Shown: positions 1 through 5,984 of the stretch, piece after piece | How positions within the stretch are numbered: the first letter of the stretch is position 1 | Layout: the number at the start of each line of letters is the position of its first letter | Origin: Candidatus Sulfopaludibacter sp. SbA3 | GTDB taxonomy: Bacteria > Acidobacteriota > Vicinamibacteria > Vicinamibacterales > UBA2999 | NCBI GenBank assembly: GCA_945866285.1 | Contig: CAMBHC010000027.1 | Coordinates: 1 to 14,559 of the forward strand | Length of the DNA stretch: 14,559 nucleotides | Reading direction: 5' to 3' | Notes under the pieces: model-generated | What the model saw: the letters and a program-made list of their open reading frames with translations, nothing else | Told to the model about the DNA's origin: nothing | Database searches by the model: none | Program-made: the position numbers and the translations under genes

Positions 1-206
1 AGCACCACCTGGATCGCCGGGCCGGGCTCAGCCAGGCCGACCGTGCCGGCGATGTCGGCGAGTGGAAGACGGTTGAAGGATTCAAGCCGGCTACGGGCAG
101 AGGCGAGTTCGACCGGCGCCATGATCACCAGCGCGGGCGGTTCCTGCGCGGCGGCCGAGACCACGGCCAGCGCAGCGAGCAGCAGCGCCGCGACTAATCG
201 CATCAC
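1..206 (-). CDS. Secreted protein of unknown function, N-terminus only (runs off left edge)
   Basis: The first 68 codons of a minus-strand gene are present and open to the left edge. The translation begins MRLVAALLLAALAVVSAAAQ, a clear Sec signal peptide (basic start, Leu/Ala core, cleavage about A-A-A|Q). The mature part begins EPPALVIMAPVELASARSRL, continues with a charged stretch and shows no motif I can name with confidence. A GTG directly precedes the ATG at 206 and could also start. No Shine-Dalgarno is visible; a GATAAT box on this strand at 223-228 could be its -10, inside the neighbouring truncated gene. The start lies only a few bases from the first recognisable codon of the TMEM175 fragment on the other strand, so its natural upstream region may be missing. 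Function is unknown. Confidence 0.6.
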   Translation of the reverse strand, partial: MMRLVAALLLAALAVVSAAAQEPPALVIMAPVELASARSRLESFNRLPLADIAGTVGLAEPGPAIQVV

Positions 207-626
207 GATGTCAACTGGAATTATCACCACCACCTGCTGAATTCGGTCAAGCAAGTCACCGGCGCCGTGCTGTGGGCAAACCTCCACTTGCTGTTCTGGT
301 TGTCGCTGATGCCATTCGCCACCGGCTGGATGGGCGAAAACCACTTCGCGCCGATGACCTTCTCGCTCTACGGCGTTGTGCTGTTCATGACCGGCGTGGC
401 GTACTTGATCCTGGCGCGAACCTTGACCGGCCGTCACAACCTTCAGTCGGAGGCCACCATCCAGGCGGGAGCCAATCTCAAGCTCAAGGTCTCGATGGTG
501 CTGTATCTGGCTGGCATTTCGCTGGCGTTTGTCAACGAGTGGATCTCGCTGGCGCTGTATGCCTCCGTCGCCGTGATCTGGTTTATTCCGGATCGCCGGT
601 TCGAGCAGTCGCACGCCGCGCCTTGA
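201..626 (+). pseudogene. TMEM175/DUF1211-family potassium channel, 5'-truncated remnant
   Basis: The frame is open from 201 (stop at 198-200) and family-like sequence begins at about 210 with DVNWNYHHHLLNSVKQVTG. It continues through LHLLFWLSLMPFATGWMGE and hydrophobic helices to the stop at 624-626. TMEM175-family bacterial proteins are usually about 190-210 residues and begin with a first helix carrying the F-S-D-G-V-x-A-I motif and the pore-lining residues. About 70 such residues are absent here, and bases 1-206 instead encode another gene on the other strand. The only usual start codon in frame is GTG at 267, giving 119 residues with no first pore helix. No ribosome binding site precedes it. 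I call it a remnant, or an assembly junction, rather than a working channel. Its 3' end overlaps the 3' end of tadA by 44 bases, tail to tail. Confidence 0.7.
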
Positions 627-1056
627 AGAATTCCTGGATAATCGCGCGGCACTCGTCCTCGAGCACGCCGCCGGTGGCCGCGACGCGATGATTGAGTCCG
701 GGAAACTCGTGCGCGCTGGCCATGGAGACGATGGCGCCTGAGCGGGGCTCGGTGGCGCCGAAGACGAGAGTGCGAATGCGGGCGTGAACCATGGCGCCCA
801 CACACATCAGGCACGGCTCGACCGTGACGTACATCGTCGCGCCAGTGAGCCGGTAATTATTGAGCGCGGCCGCCGCCGCTCGCATCGCGACCACCTCGGC
901 GTGCGCCGTGGGATCGGTCGCGGCGATCGGCTGGTTGAAACCCGCGCCGACCACCACACCATCAAGCACCACCACGGCCCCGACTGGCACTTCGCCGGCC
1001 TCACGCGCCAGCGCGGCTTGCGCCAGCGCCAGGCGCATGTAGTCGTCGTGATCCAT
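583..1056 (-). CDS. tadA: tRNA-specific adenosine deaminase TadA
   Basis: TadA is a Zn-dependent cytosolic enzyme that converts A34 of tRNA-Arg(ACG) to inosine, allowing one tRNA to read CGU, CGC and CGA. At 157 residues it has normal length. The deaminase signature is complete: T-A-H-A-E at 50-54 (His52 zinc ligand, Glu54 proton shuttle) and E-P-C-L-M-C at 80-85 (Cys82 and Cys85 zinc ligands), with N-N-Y-R-L at 66-70 and the usual helical C-terminal tail. The start at 1056 lies six bases after a TACAAT box with no Shine-Dalgarno, which suggests a leaderless mRNA; ATG at codon 7 is an alternative. The probable substrate tRNA is encoded about 2.5 kb away at 3579-3655. The last 44 bases overlap the convergent TMEM175 remnant. 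Confidence 0.95.
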   Translation of the reverse strand: MDHDDYMRLALAQAALAREAGEVPVGAVVVLDGVVVGAGFNQPIAATDPTAHAEVVAMRAAAAALNNYRLTGATMYVTVEPCLMCVGAMVHARIRTLVFGATEPRSGAIVSMASAHEFPGLNHRVAATGGVLEDECRAIIQEFFKARRATARTGDPE

Positions 1057-1062
1057 CAGGTG

Positions 1063-1068
1063 ATTGTA
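1063..1068 (-). promoter_or_regulatory. Putative -10 box of tadA (leaderless type)
   Basis: On the minus strand TACAAT is followed by six bases (CACCTG) and then the tadA ATG, so transcription would start at or next to the A of the start codon. No ribosome binding site is seen. The -35 region is not recognisable and falls in the GTCGGGAG repeats. Confidence 0.45.
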
Positions 1069-1069
1069 C

Positions 1070-1121
1070 CGGGAGTCGGGAGTCGATGTTCCGACTCCCG
1101 TTTCCCGAATCCAGACTCCCG
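1070..1121. repeat. GTCGGGAG-type intergenic repeats with a 10-bp inverted repeat
   Basis: The sequence gggagtcg occurs twice in tandem (1071-1078, 1078-1085) and its complement returns at 1092-1100 and 1114-1121. A perfect 10-bp inverted repeat pairs 1070-1079 with 1091-1100 around an 11-base loop. There is no T-run, so an intrinsic terminator for the upstream secreted-protein gene is uncertain. The repeats fill the gap before tadA. The same octamer recurs as a regular array at 10258-10330. Confidence 0.7.
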
Positions 1122-1127
1122 AAGAAA

Positions 1128-1664
1128 CTACCGAACGGTCGGGTAGCCGTGTGCGGCGGTCTCCCCGGCGAACTGGAACTCGGTCAGCGTCTTGAAGCTG
1201 CCGGCGTTCGACTGCAGCACCACCGTGTTGCCCTTCGCGGCGTCGCGTTCGAGGTGCGTGCAGTGGAAGGCGACGACCGGGGTCTTCTGGTCGTTGAAGG
1301 CATAGATGTGGGTGCAGGGTTCACCGCGTGCCATGCGGTCGTTGTCATGTTCGATGACATAGCGGCCCTGGATGATCTTGTCGCCCACGCGCACGGGCTG
1401 CATCAACCACACCACCACCGACTGGCGGGCCGGCGCCGTGACTACGGGTGGAACCGGAGGCTCGGTCTGAATGGCCAGAAAGAAGGGGTCGATGAGGGCC
1501 TCGTCCGGCATGGCCACGGTGACCATGTGGTCCTTGCAACACGCCATGCCCTGATGCGACGCTTGCACCTTGTCCTTGCAGCAGTCGGCATTCTGGGCCA
1601 CGGCCGACGGGGCAACCATCAACAGTCCCGTAAGTCCGATGAGTGCGACCAATCGTGAATTCAT
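1128..1664 (-). CDS. Secreted Cys/His-rich protein of unknown function
   Basis: This 178-residue protein has a Sec signal peptide (residues 1-24, hydrophobic L-T-G-L-L-M-V-A-P, cleavage near A-V-A|Q). Just after it are two paired-cysteine motifs, C28-C29-K-D and C42-C43-K-D-H. A Pro-rich linker (69-80) leads to a compact domain (about 82-178) with two more Cys-Thr-His triads: E-P-C117-T-H119 and F-H134-C135-T-H137. Such spacing suggests a metal or heme site or disulfides in the periplasm; this is inference. I do not recognise a named family. GGAGG at 1669-1673, four bases before the ATG, fixes the start. It is divergent from the secreted TPR gene, with 177 bp between them, and lies upstream of tadA on the same strand. 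Confidence 0.8.
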   Translation of the reverse strand: MNSRLVALIGLTGLLMVAPSAVAQNADCCKDKVQASHQGMACCKDHMVTVAMPDEALIDPFFLAIQTEPPVPPVVTAPARQSVVVWLMQPVRVGDKIIQGRYVIEHDNDRMARGEPCTHIYAFNDQKTPVVAFHCTHLERDAAKGNTVVLQSNAGSFKTLTEFQFAGETAAHGYPTVR

Positions 1665-1804
1665 AGGTCCTCCGCTTTAGTGGAATCCGTAGCGAAACGC
1701 GTGCCGCTCACGGGGCTCAGGAAACAGGCGCGTTTTCCATTCAAACGCGAGCCGCTGGGGGGAGAATTCCTGGGGTCGCGGAATTTCCCGCCCGGCATCG
1801 TTGA

Positions 1805-1810
1805 TATGAT
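1805..1810 (+). promoter_or_regulatory. Possible -10 box for the TPR gene
   Basis: TATGAT lies 31 bases before the ATG at 1842, which would give a leader of about 25 nt carrying the GGAGG site at 1832-1836. The -35 is poor, so this is tentative. The rest of the 177-bp divergent gap (1665-1841) shows no repeat or other clear signal. Confidence 0.3.
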
Positions 1811-1841
1811 GTGGCACCGTTTCATGCGCTTGGAGGATTTG

Positions 1842-3452
1842 ATGACCGTTCGTTTCTGCCGGATTGCAGCCTTGTGTTTGTGTTGTTTGGTGGCCGGTTC
1901 CTCGGCGAGCTGGGCTCAAGAGAGTCACCTCGATGCCGCGGGCGAAGTCCCCAAATACCTCAAAGACCCCATTCCCCTGTACACCACGGCACTCGGCCCC
2001 TTCAAGCGGCCCATCTCCACCAAGAACGCCGAAGCCCAGGCCTTTTTCACCCAGGGCTTCCAGATGATGTACGCGTTCGCGCGCATCGACGCCATTCGCT
2101 CGTTCCGCGAGGCGTGGAAGCGCGACCCGGACTGCGCCATCTGCTACTGGGGCGAGGGCTGGGCGTGGGGCTCGTACTTGAACGGCCCCATGTCCGCCGA
2201 CCAGTCGCCGTTCGCCTACGCGGCCACCCAGAAGGCGATCAGCCTGAAGGACAAGGCCACGCCGGTTGAGCGCGCCTTCATCGAGGCGCTCAGCGTCCGC
2301 TACGTCAAGAATTTCGACGTCAAGACGCGCAAGGAACAAGACCAGGCCTACGCCGATGCCATGAAGAAGGTGGCGGACCAGTATCCGAACGATCTCGACG
2401 CCATCACCCTGTACGGCGACGCGCTGTTCCTGCTCGAGCCGCGCCGCGGCACCCGCGACATCAACCAGCCCAGCGTCAAGCGCCTGCACGCCGTGCTCGA
2501 AACGGTCCTCAACAAGGACCCGAAGCACCCCGGCGCCTGCCACCTCTACGTGCATGCTACGGAATCCACCGTGGTGCCGGAAAGGGCCGTCGCCTGCGCG
2601 GAGTACCTCGGCAAGACCATCCCGGGCGCCAGCCACATCAACCACATGCCCTCGCACACCTGGAACGTGGTCGGGCGCTGGGCCGATTCGGTGCGCGCCA
2701 ACCTCGAGGCGTGGCATTCAGACCTGAAGGCCGATTCCGGTGAAGGCTTCGCCATCTACCCCGACCACAACCTGCACATGCTGCTGTTCGCCGCCTCAAT
2801 GGACGGCCAGGGCGCCATCGCGACACAGGCCGGCAAGGACTACACCAAGCGAACCGGCGACACGATGTACCAGGCACTGACGCTGATTCGCTTCGGCCGC
2901 TTCGACGAAGTGGTCGAGATCACCAAGCGCCCCGAGCGCGAGATTCCGGCGGCGGCCTTCGACTTCTCACAGGGATACGCCAAGCTCAAGCTGGGCGATG
3001 TCGATTTCGCCAAGGCCTACCTCGCCAAGGTGAAGAAGGTCGCGGCAACCTCGAAGCAGGAGTTCCGCCAGCACTCGGCGGCGCGGCTCGGCGGCATCAT
3101 GGCCGGCATTCTCGAAGGCGAGATTGCCCGCACTGAGGGACGCCTCGACGAAGCGATTACCCTGTTCGAGGCGGCGGCCAAGCTGGATGACGAGCTGGAG
3201 TACGACGAGCCAGAGCCCCTGCCGTTCGCGACCCGCCACTGGCTGGGCGCGGCGCTGCTTGAAGCCAAGCGGCCCGCCGATGCCGAACGCGCCTATCGCG
3301 AAGACATCAAGGCGCACCCGCACAACGGCTGGTCGCTGCTCGGCCTGCAGCAGGCCTTGAAGGCGCAGGGCAAGACCGACGCGGCCGTGGACGAGGATCT
3401 GGCCAAGAGCTGGGCGCGCTCGGACACGTGGATTCGGTCGTCTCGCTTTTAG
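1842..3452 (+). CDS. Secreted tetratricopeptide-repeat protein
   Basis: This 536-residue protein has a Sec signal peptide (residues 1-25; C-rich core L-C-L-C-C-L, cleavage near S-W-A|Q). No proper lipobox follows, so it is probably soluble in the periplasm. TPR-like helical pairs run through the body: about 65-112 (G-F-x-x-x-Y-A-F-x-R-x-x-A-I-x-S-F), 181-225, 275-292, and clearly 424-450 and 464-515 (A-x-x-x-Y-x-x-D-I at 482-489). Conserved-looking blocks are C98-A-I-C101-Y-W-G, H-L-Y-V-H-A-T-E at 234-241 and H-M-P-S-H at 268-272; the last two are typical of a large bacterial TPR family of unknown partner. The frame is open back to 1680, but GGAGG at 1832-1836 and the signal peptide select the ATG at 1842. 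It probably scaffolds an envelope complex; the partner is unknown. Confidence 0.85.
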   Translation: MTVRFCRIAALCLCCLVAGSSASWAQESHLDAAGEVPKYLKDPIPLYTTALGPFKRPISTKNAEAQAFFTQGFQMMYAFARIDAIRSFREAWKRDPDCAICYWGEGWAWGSYLNGPMSADQSPFAYAATQKAISLKDKATPVERAFIEALSVRYVKNFDVKTRKEQDQAYADAMKKVADQYPNDLDAITLYGDALFLLEPRRGTRDINQPSVKRLHAVLETVLNKDPKHPGACHLYVHATESTVVPERAVACAEYLGKTIPGASHINHMPSHTWNVVGRWADSVRANLEAWHSDLKADSGEGFAIYPDHNLHMLLFAASMDGQGAIATQAGKDYTKRTGDTMYQALTLIRFGRFDEVVEITKRPEREIPAAAFDFSQGYAKLKLGDVDFAKAYLAKVKKVAATSKQEFRQHSAARLGGIMAGILEGEIARTEGRLDEAITLFEAAAKLDDELEYDEPEPLPFATRHWLGAALLEAKRPADAERAYREDIKAHPHNGWSLLGLQQALKAQGKTDAAVDEDLAKSWARSDTWIRSSRF

Positions 3453-3577
3453 GCGCGCCGGCGTTCGACAGCGGCAGATTTCACAGAGGCACAGGGGAAA
3501 AAGTAACGGCGCCACCCCGGCAGTGGCCCATGATGGTGGCTTGCCGCCAGAAGGCTGTGTTAAGCTTTACAGTCTGT

Positions 3578-3655
<78 letters not shown>

Positions 3656-3663
3656 TTCGACTC

Positions 3664-3694
3664 AAAATGCGTTTCCGTCAGGAAACGCATTTTT
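3664..3694 (+). terminator. Strong Rho-independent terminator of tRNA-Arg
   Basis: A perfect 13-bp stem pairs 3664-3676 with 3681-3693 around a GTCA tetraloop, and the 3' arm ends in five T residues (3690-3694). The A-rich 5' base of the stem (AAAA) means it could also terminate from the other strand. It begins nine bases after the tRNA CCA. Confidence 0.93.
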
Positions 3695-3748
3695 CGCTCA
3701 TGGCGAGCCCTCCTCACGTTTCCCTGATCGTGCATAATCTTCAGCACG

Positions 3749-5482
3749 ATGCCGCGTCCAAATAACACCCTTCTCACAGTAGCAACGGTCGTCCTGACCT
3801 CTGTCGTCACTCTCGCTGGACATACCAGCCAAGAGACTTCTCCATCTCGTCAAGGAACTGGCACGCCCGCGACGATTCCCCCGACTGTGGTCGCGGCGTC
3901 GGAGAAGATCGCCAACGATCCGCAAATCCTGGCACTGCTCAAAGACCAGAGCACGGATGCGGCCGCCAAGGCACGATGGAACCAGTTCCTCGAGCTCGTT
4001 CGCATCCCCTCGCCGTCGCGCCAGGAGAATCTGAAGGCGGCCGAGATTCATCGCCGACTGGTGGGGGAATGGGGGTTCACTCAGGCCGAGGTGATGACGC
4101 GCGCCGATGGGACCATCCCTGCCTCAGACACCAACATCGTCGATGGTCTTCCGGTCTACAACGCGTGCGTGGTGATCAAGGGGTCGTACTCGGGTCGCGC
4201 TGACGCGCAGCAGTACAAGGGACAGTTTCCCAAGGTGCTCGTCGAAGGGCACATCGACGTCGTCAACCCCGAAGAACTGCCGAAGACGGGTGACCCCTCC
4301 ATCCGCATCAAGCTGCAGCCGTACGCGCAGCCGGTGGTCGCGACGCCTGAGGAACTGGCCGCGATTCCCGAAGAGCTGTCGTTCGACGCTCGCGGCCGGG
4401 TCGTCGAGAACGACCGGTACGCCACGGCCAGTAAGATCTTCGCCAACGCGAAAGAAGCCGAAGCTGGCGGAGGCGTGCGCATCTACGTGCCCGGCTACGG
4501 CGACATGATGCCGAGCACGTCAAACGCGTTCGTGCTCGCGGCCGCGATGAAGAAACACAAGATCCAGCCGGTCTACGACATCTGGATCTGCGGCACCGCC
4601 GGTGAAGAGGGCAAGGGCAACCTGGCCGGCATGAAGCAGCTCTACGGCTTCGACCAGAAGGCCGGCACCGGATCGAATCCGCTGAATTTCGTCGCGAACT
4701 TCGGCCTGGAAGGTGGTGGCACCGTTAATTTCCTCGGCAGCTATCGATTCGAGATGAAGTTCAAGGCGCCGGTGCCCCGCGGAAGCGGGAGCGGTCCCAG
4801 TGCGCCCGAGGCCATGGCCGCCGCCATCGCGAAGATTGCCGACGTCAAGACCCCGTCGGAGCTGCGGGACGGCGCGCCGCGCACCACTTACACCGTCGGC
4901 CGCGCGAGCTGCGAGCCCCCGCCGGCCGGCCGCACGATCGTGCCGAGTTGCTCGCTCGAAGTCGACATGCGCTCACCGCGCACGGAAACGCTCGATGAGA
5001 TTCGCAAGAACATCGAGCCCCTGTTCCAGGCGGGCGCGTCGGCGGAGAACGCCCGGTATGGGCGCAAGGATGGCGGCCCGGAAGGGATCACCCTGGAGCT
5101 GATGTGGTACGGGCTGCGCCCGGCGTTCGTGGCCGAGAGCGTCGACAACATCGCCGTGCATGCGGGTCTCCAATCGGGCATCCAACTGGGGGTGCTTACG
5201 TCGCCGACGGTCGGCACGGGCTCGGGCAGCCTGAACGACAACGTGCCGGCCAACACCGGCATCCCGACCTATCAGTTCACCCTGGCTTCGTCGGCCGCCG
5301 GCGCCGGCGGACACGCATTCTGGGAATGGGGCACTCGCGGCACTCCGGCCGCCGAGGTGGAACGCATGCATCGCGTACTCACCGCGGCGTTGATCGTCTC
5401 GGGGTTTCATGCCGCGGACGGCACCGTCGTGCCACCAGCCATCGGCCCAATGGGCAAGCGCACGCGCGAAGTCGCGCGCTAA
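3749..5482 (+). CDS. Exported M20-family metallopeptidase with degenerate lid domain
   Basis: This 577-residue protein has an N-terminal hydrophobic export signal (about 8-24). The catalytic domain has the M20 di-zinc motifs: E-G-H168-I-D170 (ligand and adjacent Asp), G-Y-G-D252 (bridging Asp, after an 80-residue insertion longer than usual), G-E286-E287 (general base and ligand), F-G-L-E-G-G (319-323, candidate third ligand) and G-G-H522-A-F-W-E (C-terminal ligand). Residues about 331-430 align with the dimerisation or lid domain, but the usual G-G-H-S is V-P-R-G-S (342-346) and G-G-x-S-V-N-x-I is replaced by a C-x-P-P-P-A-G loop. There is no histidine between 270 and 471. The likely role is a periplasmic di- or aminopeptidase; the substrate is unknown. 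No Shine-Dalgarno is seen; CATAAT at 3733-3738 is close to the ATG. The next gene encodes a lone lid domain. Confidence 0.88.
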   Translation: MPRPNNTLLTVATVVLTSVVTLAGHTSQETSPSRQGTGTPATIPPTVVAASEKIANDPQILALLKDQSTDAAAKARWNQFLELVRIPSPSRQENLKAAEIHRRLVGEWGFTQAEVMTRADGTIPASDTNIVDGLPVYNACVVIKGSYSGRADAQQYKGQFPKVLVEGHIDVVNPEELPKTGDPSIRIKLQPYAQPVVATPEELAAIPEELSFDARGRVVENDRYATASKIFANAKEAEAGGGVRIYVPGYGDMMPSTSNAFVLAAAMKKHKIQPVYDIWICGTAGEEGKGNLAGMKQLYGFDQKAGTGSNPLNFVANFGLEGGGTVNFLGSYRFEMKFKAPVPRGSGSGPSAPEAMAAAIAKIADVKTPSELRDGAPRTTYTVGRASCEPPPAGRTIVPSCSLEVDMRSPRTETLDEIRKNIEPLFQAGASAENARYGRKDGGPEGITLELMWYGLRPAFVAESVDNIAVHAGLQSGIQLGVLTSPTVGTGSGSLNDNVPANTGIPTYQFTLASSAAGAGGHAFWEWGTRGTPAAEVERMHRVLTAALIVSGFHAADGTVVPPAIGPMGKRTREVAR

Positions 5483-5483
5483 C

Positions 5484-5508
5484 GTAGAGGCCGGTCTTTA
5501 GACCCGCC
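5484..5508. repeat. GTAG-headed REP-like palindrome
   Basis: GTAG (5484-5487) precedes a hairpin pairing GGCCGGTCT (5489-5497) with AGACCCGCC (5500-5508) at one mismatch. It matches the copy at 12482-12506 in 22 of 25 bases, plus the flanking AAC. It fills the 51-bp gap between the M20 peptidase and the lone lid-domain gene, and could weaken read-through between them. Confidence 0.75.
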
Positions 5509-5533
5509 GACAATAACTTTGGAGCATCACATC

Positions 5534-5968
5534 ATGAAGCGTTTGCTCTTCTCCGTCGCATTCCTCGCCTGCGTCGCCGCCACCACGCCCGCCTTCGCCC
5601 AGCAGTCTGGCAATTTGCGCGTCGACTTCCAGGGACCTGGGGGCCATAGTTCCGGCGCCTATGGGCGCGTCAGCGCCCTGCACGCCGCCGCGCGTGCGGT
5701 CATCCTGATTCAACAGTCACTACCCGCCGGCAGTTACCAGATCACAAACCTGACCGGCGGGAACTCGGTCAATTCGATTGCCTCGGACGGTCTCATCGAG
5801 CTGAAGCTGACCGCCGCCAATGCCGCCGCCTACCAGAAGCTCGTCGCCGCCGTGACGAACCTGGCGGCTGAGGGCGCGGCCGCGGAGAACAAGTTTCGAG
5901 GTGTGAAGCCCGGCGACCTGACGAGCGGAGCGCCGGCGACGGTGCGGTCTGCCGTCACGCCGTTCTGA
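5534..5968 (+). CDS. Exported stand-alone M20 dimerisation (lid) domain protein
   Basis: This 144-residue protein has a signal peptide (1-22, cleavage near A-F-A|Q) followed by about 100 residues that look like the M20 peptidase lid domain (PF07687 type) and nothing else. The motifs are G-P-G-G-H38-S-S-G-A-Y-G (34-44), an amphipathic helix with A-L-H-A-A-A-R-A (48-55), and G-G-N-S-V-N-S-I (75-82), the strand-turn common in M20 lids. No zinc-binding catalytic motif is present, so it cannot be a peptidase alone. GGAG at 5521-5524, nine bases before the ATG, supports this start. It follows an M20 peptidase whose lid has lost the equivalent histidine and SVN loop, so it may be a partner chain supplying them. 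That is inference; it could also be a decayed paralogue. Confidence 0.82.
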   Translation: MKRLLFSVAFLACVAATTPAFAQQSGNLRVDFQGPGGHSSGAYGRVSALHAAARAVILIQQSLPAGSYQITNLTGGNSVNSIASDGLIELKLTAANAAAYQKLVAAVTNLAAEGAAAENKFRGVKPGDLTSGAPATVRSAVTPF

Positions 5969-5984
5969 TCATGATGGCGACGTG

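Noticed and set aside
267..626. TMEM175 gene as an intact 119-residue protein
   Set aside because: Family-like sequence continues upstream of the GTG, no binding site precedes it and the first pore helix is absent.
1680..1841. Longer start for the TPR protein
   Set aside because: GGAGG at 1832-1836 and the signal peptide starting at 1842 leave no need for it.
1677..2717. 346-codon open frame antisense to the TPR gene
   Set aside because: Composition is that of a high-GC shadow frame, and the opposite strand encodes a well-formed exported TPR protein with a Shine-Dalgarno.
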